64,000 nt of DNA, from NCBI GenBank assembly GCA_002245135.1, contig NGBS01000598.1:1-64000 (forward strand). The letters are read 5' to 3'. A program made the translations under genes and the position numbers. How positions within the stretch are numbered: the first letter of the stretch is position 1; each line of letters begins with the position of its first letter. Source of the DNA: Proteromonas lacertae. Taxonomy: Eukaryota > Sar > Bigyra > Opalinata > Proteromonadidae. Below the pieces are notes generated by a model. It did not search any database, had not been told where the DNA came from, and was given only the letters and a program-made list of their open reading frames with translations. Shown piece by piece: positions 34,793 through 50,100 of this stretch.

Positions 34793-36676
34793 TCATTCTA
34801 TCTTTCTAAATTTAGAAATGAAAAATCCAATTGTATCATTCCCATCAAAAGGGTTAAATCTTTGAACTTTACTCTTTTGCTTTTCAGTTAATGCACAGCC
34901 ATCATATCCATTATTTCCAATACGATATTCTTGATCTAATAATTCCAATTTGTATGTTGATAAGAAATAAGCAACATTATCTTCATTTTCCATAGGATTA
35001 ATGGTACCTAGTATTACATATAATAAAAAACATATAATATATAGCATACATGTAGAATAAACAATAATACCATTAACTTTACACAATTGATAAGCTACAT
35101 TGAACAAATCCTTTTGAGTATTTGCATACTTTTTCAATTCATTTAATTTTATATCACATAACAGCCTTGGCCTTAAACCTAAAGCAGAACAAGGTGGATC
35201 TAATAATATTCTATCAAATGAATTTGGATAAAAACCATTCAATTTAAGATTATGATTTTCATAGATAGGCATAAGTACGGATTTTACTGTGTCATTCATT
35301 GATGGTAAAAATTGAGATGGAAATGAATAAATATTTTTTGATTTTATATCTGTTCTATCTTTAGTTTTGTATTCTTTTAGTAAATTATCTAATACTGGTA
35401 TTTCTAATGGTGGTTTTCCTTCTTCCACTAGTTTTATCGATTTTCTTTTTATTTTTTCAATCTCCCAAAGTGCTTTCTTTCTTTTACTGTTTGAAATTGA
35501 ATTATCAGTTGCAGTTTTCATTTCTTTTTCTTCTTTCATTTCACTGTTATTATTTGGTGTTATATTCTCTTCTTCTTTATTGAATAATAATTGAGTACTA
35601 TCATGATGAAATGGTATAATATTTGTTAAATTCCAATTGGATATGAATGGAATGACTTCTTTTTCTATTTTCTTTTTACTTCTATCAATAGCAATCTATA
35701 AATAATAAAAGAATAATAATTAAAAAAATAAATAAAAATTATATAAATACAATTGTTGATTGATTATTACAAAGATAAGCAATATGAGTAGTTTTTCCAC
35801 CTGGTGCACAACACATATCCAAAATTGTTTCATTTTCTTTTGGGTTTAATATATCTCCTACCATTATCGATGGATAATTTTGAACATAGAAATAATGAGA
35901 TGATAAACTATTCAATGATGGAGAATCACCATAAATTCGATTATTTACTTTTACTGCTAAACCATCAGAATTTCGAAATATTTCATCTCTTGATAATACA
36001 CTTATTCCTGTGCCAATTAATCTATTTAAAAAATATATTCGTTTTATTAAAAATATACAATGCTTTTCCATTATATTTTGAATAATCTACTCCTCTTAAT
36101 AATCCACTATTTTCACTTATATTTACTAATACTGATACTTTGGTTGATTTTAATACTGTTTTTTCAGCACATAATACTCCTTTTAGAAATATATCACTTC
36201 CTCTTAACACTGATTCACCACAAAATCTATCAACTATTACTTTCGGTAATGATTCCCATTCTGTAATTGGCGATGGTGGTGATGATTGGATATGTACTAC
36301 TTCTTCAAATCTTTCATCATTCTATATTTATAGTTGAATTAATGGTCATACTGTAATTTTACATGGTTCTCTTCCTTGATCCATCAGTTCATTATTTCTC
36401 TCTAGTATATGAGATTCTAAGATAGAAATATTCATTATTAAGAATTCATATTATGAATTTATAAAGATATTAATTCATCTTTTGTTTTATTAGCATGTAA
36501 ATTCAATCTAATTGTTGAATACCTATAAATAATGGTTTTTGATAATACTTTGGTGGAATAATCCACTGTTTCTTATTTCTTTCAACATATTCTCTTCCTA
36601 ATGTCTTAATAAAGTATTCTTCAACTTCTTTATCTAATTCTATCTCATATTTGCTTAATTCAATAATTTCGGCCAT
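34793..36676 (-). CDS. NSUN6-like RNA (cytosine-5) methyltransferase
   Basis: A multi-exon m5C RNA methyltransferase. The N-terminal region (MAEIIELSKYEIELDKEVEEYF; KYSTIRLNLHANKTKDEL) is followed by a PUA domain (VLRGSDIFLKGVLCAEKTVLKSTKVSVLVNI) and GTGISVLSRDEIF, the NSUN6 signature. The catalytic domain has the SAM motif ILDMCCAPGGKTTHIAYL, the motif IV cysteine in FDRILLDPPCSALGLRPRL and the motif VI cysteine in VYSTCTINPMENED. NSUN6 methylates C72 at the 3' end of particular tRNAs and some mRNAs. An insertion of about 100 Lys/Glu-rich residues separates the SAM motif from DPPC. Most introns are GTAT...TAG, but the second, near 36417-36470, has no GT at all and begins ATATCTTT. The stop is TGA (34793-34795), rare in this window. 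Confidence 0.87.
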
Positions 36677-36753
36677 CGAAAAAAGTATTATTTTTTCATT
36701 CACCATCAAATTAAAAAACAATATTAAACAACATTTAAATTAATGAAATTTGT

Positions 36754-37910
36754 TTATTTCTTATTATTTACATTCTTTACTTCTATTTTATTTTGAATAG
36801 CTGTTGTCTTTGGTGTAATATTTTCTAATGAATGAGGTGTAAATTTAATCAAAGCAGTAACTTTCTTTTTACCTCTAATCTTATTCATTATTGCATTTTT
36901 AATATTATTTTTCATCTCATTAGTTTTTATTCTAATATATCTATTCAATCTATCCTTTTGTTTCTTCATATATCTTTTAATACTCATTTTAATAGCATTC
37001 TTTTTGTACCTCATATACTTCAATATTCTCTGTCTTCTTCTTTCTCTTCTTTTTCTCAAATATTCGTCAATAATTTCACATTTCAAATATAAATAATGAC
37101 CTAATCTCAACGACTGTTCAGTTATTTTATCACTTAACATTTTTCTATATGAATTATCAATGATCTTCGCTTTCTTATCATAATATGGAAGTGTATAGAT
37201 AACACCTTTATTCTTTTCAAAGTACCAATCATATTTCGTAGGTGTTTTAGCTGGAAATGGATGATAAGGAGGATTTAATTCAAATTTACCATCTCCTTTT
37301 AAATTGGTTGTTGTTATTATTGGTTTGGCTGGTTGCATTAACCCTTTACCTCTTAAAAAATGAACAATTGGAACAGATACTAAACAAGTAACAAATATAC
37401 GAAGTGGTAATATAATTGTGGTTAATACAGCAGCTATTGCTAAAGAGGCTGCTCGTGTGTCGTTTGGAATTGAATTTACATAAGGAGCAAAGGTAGGCAT
37501 TTGAAAAAAGAAAGCTATAAATCGTTTCACATTTACTCCATGTTCTAATAACCAGTAGAATCCATAATAGTACACATAGTATAATACATTGTGAGCTAAA
37601 AATGCGGTTATACCATAGATTTTACAAAACAGTTTGAATGTTGAGATTCTCTATTCATATTTTTATTAATTATTATATATACATAAAAATCAAATGTGAA
37701 TAACATTCGAAATCGAAAATTATTACCATCAAAATGTAATTTTGTTTTATTCTTTTCTTTTACTTTATCAGAATTGGTAGAAAATAAACATATTTCAGAT
37801 TTATATATTGATTCTTTCACTGATTTTTGAAAAACTAGTTTAGAACAATATCTTCGATTTACAAATTTGACAATAGGATTATTGAGTTTTCTAACAAACA
37901 TGAATGACAT
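36754..37910 (-). CDS. FAM210/DUF1279-like mitochondrial membrane protein
   Basis: Two exons. The N-terminus (MSFMFVRKLNNPIVKFVNRRYCSKLVFQ) is basic and free of acidic residues, like a mitochondrial presequence. After a short intron (37650-37681 region) comes FKLFCKIYGITAFLAHNVLYYVYYYGFYWLLEHGVNV, matching the DUF1279 pattern of FAM210A/B (a KYG motif then a membrane helix), with a second hydrophobic helix AASLAIAAVLTTIILPLRIFVTCLVSVPIVHFL. The C-terminal half is a strongly basic helical tail (KCEIIDEYLRKRRERRRQRILKYMRYKKN) longer than in animal members. FAM210 proteins sit in the inner mitochondrial membrane and affect mitochondrial translation in animals; here only the domain and targeting are supported. 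Confidence 0.75.
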
Positions 37911-38192
37911 TTCATAATATTATAGATTTAGAAATCAATATCAACGAAGATTTTTTGAAATACAGTTTTAAAGTGTATTTTTATCAAATCAATCAAGCCA
38001 TATTTATTTTTAAAACTGTTTTTCTCATTATATGCTTTATGAAAATCGACTTATCTGTTATAATTCTTTATAATTTTCAATGATGGACAATAAATAAAAA
38101 CAAACAAAATGTGAAAGAAAAGTGTTTAAGAATTAAAGAATTCTTTTACTTATCTTTCTATCTCTTCAATAATAATAAAGTGAATTGAGAAA

Positions 38193-41100
38193 TTATTTCT
38201 GATGAATATTCTTGTTTTCTTTCATTCTCAAAACTATTTCTTTATTCTTCTTTTCTGTTGCTTTTGTTGTTGACATTCCAAATTTACCACCAATTGTATC
38301 ATCTTTAAATACTGGCATTCCACATCTCTCTGACCTTTTAGGTTTTTGATTTTTAAAATCTCTAAAACATTCTACCCATTTCTTACATATTTCTACTCCA
38401 CTTTCATCTTCTATTTTCATATGAACTTTTCTTTCAGTTTCACCAACTTCAAATGTCTTTAAATTTGATTCACTCACTTTCAATATCAATGTAAATTCAT
38501 TACTTCCTTCATTATATTCAATTCCATTATAACAATCTAATGGAATACTTTGTTTCTCATCTAAATATACTTTACCATAATAACTAGGAATCATTGATTC
38601 ATAGATTCTTAATACAGCTGGTTCATAATATAATACACAATATCTCTTTTGCCATTTATCCATTATTCTATTTGTCCCTTCTTTCAATAAATAGCCTTCC
38701 ATTATTACTTTATAACTGAATGGTTTGTAAATATCTTCATCTGTTACTTCATTCTCTTGTTTTATCTTTTCGATTGGAATAACAGTTTCCATTATCTTTT
38801 GACTCTTTTCTATTACCTTCTTTGTTGAATGATTGTATACTGAAATATACACAACAGCTCCAATTATTCCAATTAATAATAAACAGCCAATTACAATCAA
38901 TAATATTGCCCACCAATTCTTCTTTGCCCAGGAATCTTCTTCTTTTGCATTACTTGGAGGTTCTGGTTTATCTTCAGGTATTTCTTGAGGTATATCACCA
39001 ATTTGTGTCATAACTATATTATAATTCTCTGGATCTTTCTTTATATTGTTTTTTTGAGAAGATAATGTAATATCCTTTACTACTTCTTTAAATGTATTTT
39101 TCTCTGTTAAATTTTTTACTAATTGACCTACTGGAGATGCTAGTATTTCAGGTGGAATTTCTCCTAATGTATCTGTTATACTATTATTAATGTCTTGACT
39201 AATATCTTCATCTGTCTTTGAACTGTCTATATAACTATCACTTGGAGCAACTACTGTTAATAAAGTATTTACAAATTCGATTGGATCTTCTAAGTTTTTA
39301 ATCTGCGACCAAATATCATCTGTACTAGAAGCATCACTCATTTTCCTGTTTTTGTTGTTATTTAAGATTTCTTCTCTACTATTTTTATCTGGATAACTAC
39401 TATCTTCTATATATGTAATCATTATTCTGATCTTTTTTTCTTTTATATCATCTACACTACTTTTATCTTCAATCCAGTATGGACTTCCAGTGAATAATTG
39501 TTTTAAAGCACCAACAAATACATCTACAAAAGCAGAAAACAAACTATTATCTTCTCCACTACTAATAAATGAATAAACTGCTTGAACTTTTGTACAATAT
39601 TCTTTCGTATAATTTCTATCACAACATAATCCTTGAGGATCAAGATCATATTGACATGAATCTATAATCAATAAATAAATAGAATATATATACCTCCATG
39701 AAATACGTTAATAATATAAGATATTTCCAAATTTGGATTTTCACTTTTAAATTTAGCAATTACAGGAGTTGTATCAGTTTCTTCTTCAACAGTTATATTT
39801 GTTATTTTCAAATCATCCCATTTGAATAATGTAGTATTTGTTTTGCTTGTATCATCAGGTTCTAATCTAAATTTGTCTTTGTTTTTTCCATCTAAATTTA
39901 TCTTCATGGTTAATGTTTGTCTTTGATCAATCAATTCTGTTTCATTAAAACCACTCACTATAGGATAACTTGCAACTATTTTTGCTTCAAATTCAGAAGA
40001 AGAATTAACCATAACTGGAACTTTAGATGCATATCTATTAAAATAAGGTTTATATTCAACTACTGCGATTGTTACAATAGCCTTACCTACAATACCATTG
40101 TTTTCACAATTAATCTCACATTTTACATAATTAATTACTCTGCTAGTATCAACTGATATATTACCATCATTTTTAAATGATATAACATTACTATTTTTTA
40201 CACATTTAGGTTCATAATAATTATAGTTTCTATATACTGGTATAATATCAATGAAATATGTTTCTTTTGATTGTATGAATTTATAATTTGACTTCTCATA
40301 TGGACAACTAATTACATCAATAGGTGAATCAGTAGCTTCTTCAGTTGCTTCAATAAGTGTGCTTTCACATATATGACCATCAATATAATTATCAACAGTG
40401 ACTCTTTCAGAGATTCCATTCGTTGGAGCAGTATAACCATCAAGTCCACTTACAATTTCATATACATTTTCAGATGTTCTTTTTATTTGAATTTTTAGAA
40501 CTATTCAAAAATAACAATAAGAATATACTTGCTGATGTTTCACAACTCTCTCCACAAGGAGTAAGCTTATTGGTTGTCTTATCACATTCTCCACTTACAT
40601 CACTATCAATAGCATTAATATTCCACTCACTATATGTTCTATCATAACTATTAGTCTTTACAGCAGAATAAATATAGAATTTGTTTGATGATTGCTTTAC
40701 AACGACTAATTTCGAATCGGTTAAATATAATATATCTCTATTTTTAGCAGTTATTCTTAAATAACTACCAGCTGGAACTATTTCACTTTTACTACTACCT
40801 GAACAATATGTTCCATCAATATATTTATCAACAGTTGCTTTGTCTGTTGATTCTTTTATATCAGTATATGGAATTGTTGAACCTGTAACAAATGAATATC
40901 CATCAACAGTTTTCTGAATTTTTATCAATTTATCTATTTATTTTATAAATTATTATATTTTTATAGTTATTATATACTTGTTTCGTCTTTACATTCATCT
41001 CCACTACAGGCAGTAAATACATTTTCTTTACAAGTTCCACTTACACTATTAACAATACCATCAATACTATATTCAGTATGATCTGCTTTATTACCTGGTA

Positions 41101-44100
41101 AATCAGATCTACGAACACCATAAACATAAATCTCTCCTGTTGTTTTGGTTCTAACAAAGTTCTTGTCTGTCAAATATAATGTATCATCTCCATCTTTCAT
41201 TTCCAAATAACTACCAGCTGGAACTATTTCACTTTTACTACTACCTGAACAATATGTTCCATCAATATATTTATCAACAGTTGCTTTGTCTGTTGATTCT
41301 TTTATATCAGTATATGGAATTGTTGAACCTGTAACAAATGAATATCCATCAACAGTTTTCTGAATTTTTATCAATTTATCTATTTATTTTATAAATTATT
41401 ATATTTTTATAGTTATTATATACTTGTTTCGTCTTTACATTCATCTCCACTACAGGCAGTAAATACATTTTCTTTACAAGTTCCACTTACACTATTAACA
41501 ATACCATCAATACTATATTCAGTATGATCTGCTTTATTACCTGGTAAATCAGATCTACGAACACCATAAACATAAATCTCTCCTGTTGTTTTGGTTCTAA
41601 CAAAGTTCTTGTCTGTCAAATATAATGTATCATCTCCATCTTTCATTTCCAAATAACTACCAGCTGGAACTATTTCACTTTTACTACTACCTGAACAATA
41701 TGTTCCATCAATATATTTATCAACAGTTGCTTTGTCTGTTGATTCTTTTATATCAGTATATGGAATTGTTGAACCTGTAACAAATGAATATCCATCAACA
41801 GTTTTCTGAATTTTTATCAATTTATCTATTTATTTTATAAATTATTATATTTTTATAGTTATTATATACTTGTTTCGTCTTTACATTCATCTCCACTACA
41901 GGCAGTAAATACATTTTCTTTACAAGTTCCACTTACACTATTAACAATACCATCAATACTATATTCAGTATGATCTGCTTTATTACCTGGTAAATCAGAT
42001 CTACGAACACCATAAACATAAATCTCTCCTGTTGTTTTGGTTCTAACAAAGTTCTTGTCTGTCAAATATAATGTATCATCTCCATCTTTCATTTCCAAAT
42101 AACTACCAGCTGGAACTATTTCACTTTTACTACTACCTGAACAATATGTTCCATCAATATATTTATCAACAGTTGCTTTGTCTGTTGATTCTTTTATATC
42201 AGTATATGGAATTGTTGAACCTGTAACAAATGAATATCCATCAACAGTTTTCTGAATTTTTATCAATTTATCTATTTATTTTATAAATTATTATATTTTT
42301 ATAGTTATTATATACTTGTTTCGTCTTTACATTCATCTCCACTACAGGCAGTAAATACATTTTCTTTACAAGTTCCACTTACACTATTAACAATACCATC
42401 AATACTATATTCAGTATGATCTGCTTTATTACCTGGTAAATCAGATCTACGAACACCATAAACATAAATCTCTCCTGTTGTTTTGGTTCTAACAAAGTTC
42501 TTGTCTGTCAAATATAATGTATCATCTCCATCTTTCATTTCCAAATAACTACCAGCTGGAACTATTTCACTTTTACTACTACCTGAACAATATGTTCCAT
42601 CAATATATTTATCAACAGTTGCTTTGTCTGTTGATTCTTTTATATCAGTATATGGAATTGTTGAACCTGTAACAAATGAATATCCATCAACAGTTTTCTG
42701 AATTTTTATCAATTTATCTATTTATTTTATAAATTATTATATTTTTATAGTTATTATATACTTGTTTCGTCTTTACATTCATCTCCACTACAGGCAGTAA
42801 ATACATTTTCTTTACAAGTTCCACTTACACTATTAACAATACCATCAATACTATATTCAGTATGATCTGCTTTATTACCTGGTAAATCAGATCTACGAAC
42901 ACCATAAACATAAATCTCTCCTGTTGTTTTGGTTCTAACAAAGTTCTTGTCTGTCAAATATAATGTATCATCTCCATCTTTCATTTCCAAATAACTACCA
43001 GCTGGAACTATTTCACTTTTACTACTACCTGAACAATATGTTCCATCAATATATTTATCAACAGTTGCTTTGTCTGTTGATTCTTTTATATCAGTATATG
43101 GAATTGTTGAACCTGTAACAAATGAATATCCATCAACAGTTTTCTGAATTTTTATCAATTTATCTATTTATTTTATAAATTATTATATTTTTATAGTTAT
43201 TATATACTTGTTTCGTCTTTACATTCATCTCCACTACAGGCAGTAAATACATTTTCTTTACAAGTTCCACTTACACTATTAACAATACCATCAATACTAT
43301 ATTCAGTATGATCTGCTTTATTACCTGGTAAATCAGATCTACGAACACCATAAACATAAATCTCTCCTGTTGTTTTGGTTCTAACAAAGTTCTTGTCTGT
43401 CAAATATAATGTATCATCTCCATCTTTCATTTCCAAATAACTACCAGCTGGAACTATTTCACTTTTACTACTACCTGAACAATATGTTCCATCAATATAT
43501 TTATCAACAGTTGCTTTGTCTGTTGATTCTTTTATATCAGTATATGGAATTGTTGAACCTGTAACAAATGAATATCCATCAACAGTTTTCTGAATTTTTA
43601 TCAATTTATCTATTTATTTTATAAATTATTATATTTTTATAGTTATTATATACTTGTTTCGTCTTTACATTCATCTCCACTACAGGCAGTAATACATTTC
43701 TTTACAAGTTCCACTTACACTATTAACAATACCATCAATACTATATTCAGTATGATCTGCTTTATTACCTGGTAAATCAGATCTACGAACACCATAAACA
43801 TAAATCTCTCCTGTTGTTTTGGTTCTAACAAAGTTCTTGTCTGTCAAATATAATGTATCATCTCCATCTTTCATTTCCAAATAACTACCAGCTGGAACTA
43901 TTTCACTTTTACTACTACCTGAACAATATGTTCCATCAATATATTTATCAACAGTTGCTTTGTCTGTTGATTCTTTTATATCAGTATATGGAATTGTTGA
44001 ACCTGTAACAAATGAATATCCATCAACAGTTTTTCTGAATTTTTATCAATTTATCTATTTATTTTATAAATTATTATATTTTTATAGTTATTATATACTT

Positions 44101-47100
44101 GTTTCGTCTTTACATTCATCTCCACTACAGGCAGTAAATACATTTTCTTTACAAGTTCCACTTACACTATTAACAATACCATCAATACTATATTCAGTAT
44201 GATCTGCTTTATTACCTGGTAAATCAGATCTACGAACACCATAAACATAAATCTCTCCTGTTGTTTTGGTTCTAACAAAGTTCTTGTCTGTCAAATATAA
44301 TGTATCATCTCCATCTTTCATTTCCAAATAACTACCAGCTGGAACTATTTCACTTTTACTACTACCTGAACAATATGTTCCATCAATATATTTATCAACA
44401 GTTGCTTTGTCTGTTGATTCTTTTATATCAGTATATGGAATTGTTGAACCTGTAACAAATGAATATCCATCAACAGTTTTCTGAATTTTTATCAATTTAT
44501 CTATTTATTTTATAAATTATTATATTTTTATAGTTATTATATACTTGTTTCGTCTTTACATTCATCTCCACTACAGGCAGTAAATACATTTTCTTTACAA
44601 GTTCCACTTACACTATTAACAATACCATCAATACTATATTCAGTATGATCTGCTTTATTACCTGGTAAATCAGATCTACGAACACCATAAACATAAATCT
44701 CTCCTGTTGTTTTGGTTCTAACAAAGTTCTTGTCTGTCAAATATAATGTATCATCTCCATCTTTCATTTCCAAATAACTACCAGCTGGAACTATTTCACT
44801 TTTACTACTACCTGAACAATATGTTCCATCAATATATTTATCAACAGTTGCTTTGTCTGTTGATTCTTTTTATATCAGTATATGGAATTGTTGAACCTGT
44901 AACAAATGAATATCCATCAACAGTTTTCTGAATTTTATCAATTTATCTATTTATTTTATAAATTATTATATTTTTATAGTTATTATATACTTGTTTCGTC
45001 TTTACATTCATCTCCACTACAGGCAGTAAATACATTTTCTTTACAAGTTCCACTTACACTATTAACAATACCATCAATACTATATTCAGTATGATCTGCT
45101 TTATTACCTGGTAAATCAGATCTACGAACACCATAAACATAAATCTCTCCTGTTGTTTTGGTTCTAACAAAGTTCTTGTCTGTCAAATATAATGTATCAT
45201 CTCCATCTTTCATTTCCAAATAACTACCAGCTGGAACTATTTCACTTTTACTACTACCTGAACAATATGTTCCATCAATATATTTATCAACAGTTGCTTT
45301 GTCTGTTGATTCTTTTATATCAGTATATGGAATTGTTGAACCTGTAACAAATGAATATCCATCAACAGTTTTCTGAATTTTTATCAATTTATCTATTTAT
45401 TTTATAAATTATTATATTTTTATAGTTATTATATACTTGTTTCGTCTTTACATTCATCTCCACTACAGGCAGTAAATACATTTTCTTTACAAGTTCCACT
45501 TACACTATTAACAATACCATCAATACTATATTCAGTATGATCTGCTTTATTACCTGGTAAATCAGATCTACGAACACCATAAACATAAATCTCTCCTGTT
45601 GTTTTGGTTCTAACAAAGTTCTTGTCTGTCAAATATAATGTATCATCTCCATCTTTCATTTCCAAATAACTACCAGCTGGAACTATTTCACTTTTACTAC
45701 TACCTGAACAATATGTTCCATCAATATATTTATCAACAGTTGCTTTGTCTGTTGATTCTTTTATATCAGTATATGGAATTGTTGAACCTGTAACAAATGA
45801 ATATCCATCAACAGTTTTCTGAATTTTTATCAATTTATCTATTTATTTTATAAATTATTATATTTTTATAGTTATTATATACTTGTTTCGTCTTTACATT
45901 CATCTCCACTACAGGCAGTAAATACATTTTCTTTACAAGTTCCACTTACACTATTAACAATACCATCAATACTATATTCAGTATGATCTGCTTTATTACC
46001 TGGTAAATCAGATCTACGAACACCATAAACATAAATCTCTCCTGTTGTTTTGGTTCTAACAAAGTTCTTGGTCTGTCAAATATAATGTATCATCTCCATC
46101 TTTCATTTCCAAATAACTACCAGCTGGAACTATTTCACTTTTACTACTACCTGAACAATATGTTCCATCAATATATTTATCAACAGTTGCTTTGTCTGTT
46201 GATTCTTTTATATCAGTATATGGAATTGTTGAACCTGTAACAAATGAATATCCATCAACAGTTTTCTGAATTTTTATCAATTTATCTATTTATTTTATAA
46301 ATTATTATATTTTTATAGTTATTATATACTTGTTTCGTCTTTACATTCATCTCCACTACAGGCAGTAAATACATTTTCTTTACAAGTTCCACTTACACTA
46401 TTAACAATACCATCAATACTATATTCAGTATGATCTGCTTTATTACCTGGTAAATCAGATCTACGAACACCATAAACATAAATCTCTCCTGTTGTTTTGG
46501 TTCTAACAAAGTTCTTGTCTGTCAAATATAATGTATCATCTCCATCTTTCATTTCCAAATAACTACCAGCTGGAACTATTTCACTTTTACTACTACCTGA
46601 ACAATATGTTCCATCATATATTTATCAACAGTTGCTTTGTCTGTTGATTCTTTTATATCAGTATATGGAATTGTTGAACCTGTAACAAATGAATATCCAT
46701 CAACAGTTTTCTGAATTTTTATCAATTTATCTATTTATTTTATAAATTATTATATTTTTATAGTTATTATATACTTGTTTCGTCTTTACATTCATCTCCA
46801 CTACAGGCAGTAAATACATTTTCTTTACAAGTTCCACTTACACTATTAACAATACCATCAATACTATATTCAGTATGATCTGCTTTATTACCTGGTAAAT
46901 CAGATCTACGAACACCATAAACATAAATCTCTCCTGTTGTTTTGGTTCTAACAAAGTTCTTGTCTGTCAAATATAATGTATCATCTCCATCTTTCATTTC
47001 CAAATAACTACCAGCTGGAACTATTTCACTTTTACTACTACCTGAACAATATGTTCCATCAATATATTTATCAACAGTTGCTTTGTCTGTTGATTCTTTT

Positions 47101-50100
47101 ATATCAGTATATGGAATTGTTGAACCTGTAACAAATGAATATCCATCAACAGTTTTCTGAATTTTTATCAATTTATCTATTTATTTTATAAATTATTATA
47201 TTTTTATAGTTATTATATACTTGTTTCGTCTTTACATTCATCTCCACTACAGGCAGTAAATACATTTTCTTTACAAGTTCCACTTACACTATTAACAATA
47301 CCATCAATACTATATTCAGTATGATCTGCTTTATTACCTGGTAAATCAGATCTACGAACACCATAAACATAAATCTCTCCTGTTGTTTTGGTTCTAACAA
47401 AGTTCTTGTCTGTCAAATATAATGTATCATCTCCATCTTTCATTTCCAAATAACTACCAGCTGGAACTATTTCACTTTTACTACTACCTGAACAATATGT
47501 TCCATCAATATATTTATCAACAGTTGCTTTGTCTGTTGATTCTTTTATATCAGTATATGGAATTGTTGAACCTGTAACAAATGAATATCCATCAACAGTT
47601 TTCTGAATTTTTATCAATTTATCTATTTATTTTATAAATTATTATATTTTTATAGTTATTATATACTTGTTTCGTCTTTACATTCATCTCCACTACAGGC
47701 AGTAAATACATTTTCTTTACAAGTTCCACTTACACTATTAACAATACCATCAATACTATATTCAGTATGATCTGCTTTATTACCTGGTAAATCAGATCTA
47801 CGAACACCATAAACATAAATCTCTCCTGTTGTTTTGGTTCTAACAAAGTTCTTGTCTGTCAAATATAATGTATCATCTCCATCTTTCATTTCCAAATAAC
47901 TACCAGCTGGAACTATTTCACTTTTTACTACTACCTGAACAATATGTTCCATCAATATATTTATCAACAGTTGCTTTGTCTGTTGATTCTTTTATATCAG
48001 TATATGGAATTGTTGAACCTGTAACAAATGAATATCCATCAACAGTTTTCTGAATTTTTATCAATTTATCTATTTATTTTATAAATTATTATATTTTTAT
48101 AGTTATTATATACTTGTTTCGTCTTTACATTCATCTCCACTACAGGCAGTAAATACATTTTCTTTACAAGTTCCACTTACACTATTAACAATACCATCAA
48201 TACTATATTCAGTATGATCTGCTTTATTACCTGGTAAATCAGATCTACGAACACCATAAACATAAATCTCTCCTGTTGTTTTGGTTCTAACAAAGTTCTT
48301 GTCTGTCAAATATAATGTATCATCTCCATCTTTCATTTCCAAATAACTACCAGCTGGAACTATTTCACTTTTACTACTACCTGAACAATATGTTCCATCA
48401 ATATATTTATCAACAGTTGCTTTGTCTGTTGATTCTTTTATATCAGTATATGGAATTGTTGAACCTGTAACAAATGAATATCCATCAACAGTTTTCTGAA
48501 TTTTTATCAATTTATCTATTTATTTTATAAATTATTATATTTTTATAGTTATTATATACTTGTTTCGTCTTTACATTCATCTCCACTACAGGCAGTAAAT
48601 ACATTTTCTTTACAAGTTCCACTTACACTATTAACAATACCATCAATACTATATTCAGTATGATCTGCTTTATTACCTGGTAAATCAGATCTACGAACAC
48701 CATAAACATAAATCTCTCCTGTTGTTTTGGTTCTAACAAAGTTCTTGTCTGTCAAATATAATGTATCATCTCCATCTTTCATTTCCAAATAACTACCAGC
48801 TGGAACTATTTCACTTTTACTACTACCTGAACAATATGTTCCATCAATATATTTATCAACAGTTGCTTTGTCTGTTGATTCTTTTATATCAGTATATGGA
48901 ATTGTTGAACCTGTAACAAATGAATATCCATCAACAGTTTTCTGAATTTTTATCAATTTATCTATTTATTTTATAAATTATTATATTTTTATAGTTATTA
49001 TATACTTGTTTCGTCTTTACATTCATCTCCACTACAGGCAGTAAATACATTTTCTTTACAAGTTCCACTTACACTATTAACAATACCATCAATACTATAT
49101 TCAGTATGATCTGCTTTATTACCTGGTAAATCAGATCTACGAACACCATAAACATAAATCTCTCCTGTTGTTTTGGTTCTAACAAAGTTCTTGTCTGTCA
49201 AATATAATGTATCATCTCCATCTTTCATTTCCAAATAACTACCAGCTGGAACTATTTCACTTTTACTACTACCTGAACAATATGTTCCATCAATATATTT
49301 ATCAACAGTTGCTTTGTCTGTTGATTCTTTTATATCAGTATATGGAATTGTTGAACCTGTAACAAATGAATATCCATCAACAGTTTTCTGAATTTTTATC
49401 AATTTATCTATTTATTTTATAAATTATTATATTTTTATAGTTATTATATACTTGTTTCGTCTTTACATTCATCTCCACTACAGGCAGTAAATACATTTTC
49501 TTTACAAGTTCCACTTACACTATTAACAATACCATCAATACTATATTCAGTATGATCTGCTTTATTACCTGGTAAATCAGATCTACGAACACCATAAACA
49601 TAAATCTCTCCTGTTGTTTTGGTTCTAACAAAGTTCTTGTCTGTCAAATATAATGTATCATCTCCATCTTTCATTTCCAAATAACTACCAGCTGGAACTA
49701 TTTCACTTTTACTACTACCTGAACAATATGTTCCATCAATATATTTATCAACAGTTGCTTTGTCTGTTGATTCTTTTATATCAGTATATGGAATTGTTGA
49801 ACCTGTAACAAATGAATATCCATCAACAGTTTTCTGAATTTTTATCAATTTATCTATTTATTTTATAAATTATTATATTTTTATAGTTATTATATACTTG
49901 TTTCGTCTTTACATTCATCTCCACTACAGGCAGTAAATACATTTTCTTTACAAGTTCCACTTACACTATTAACAATACCATCAATACTATATTCAGTATG
50001 ATCTGTTTTATTACCTGGTAAATCAGATCTACGAACACCATAAACATAAATCTCTCCTGTTGTTTTGGTTCTAACAAAGTTCTTGTCTGTCAAATATAAT

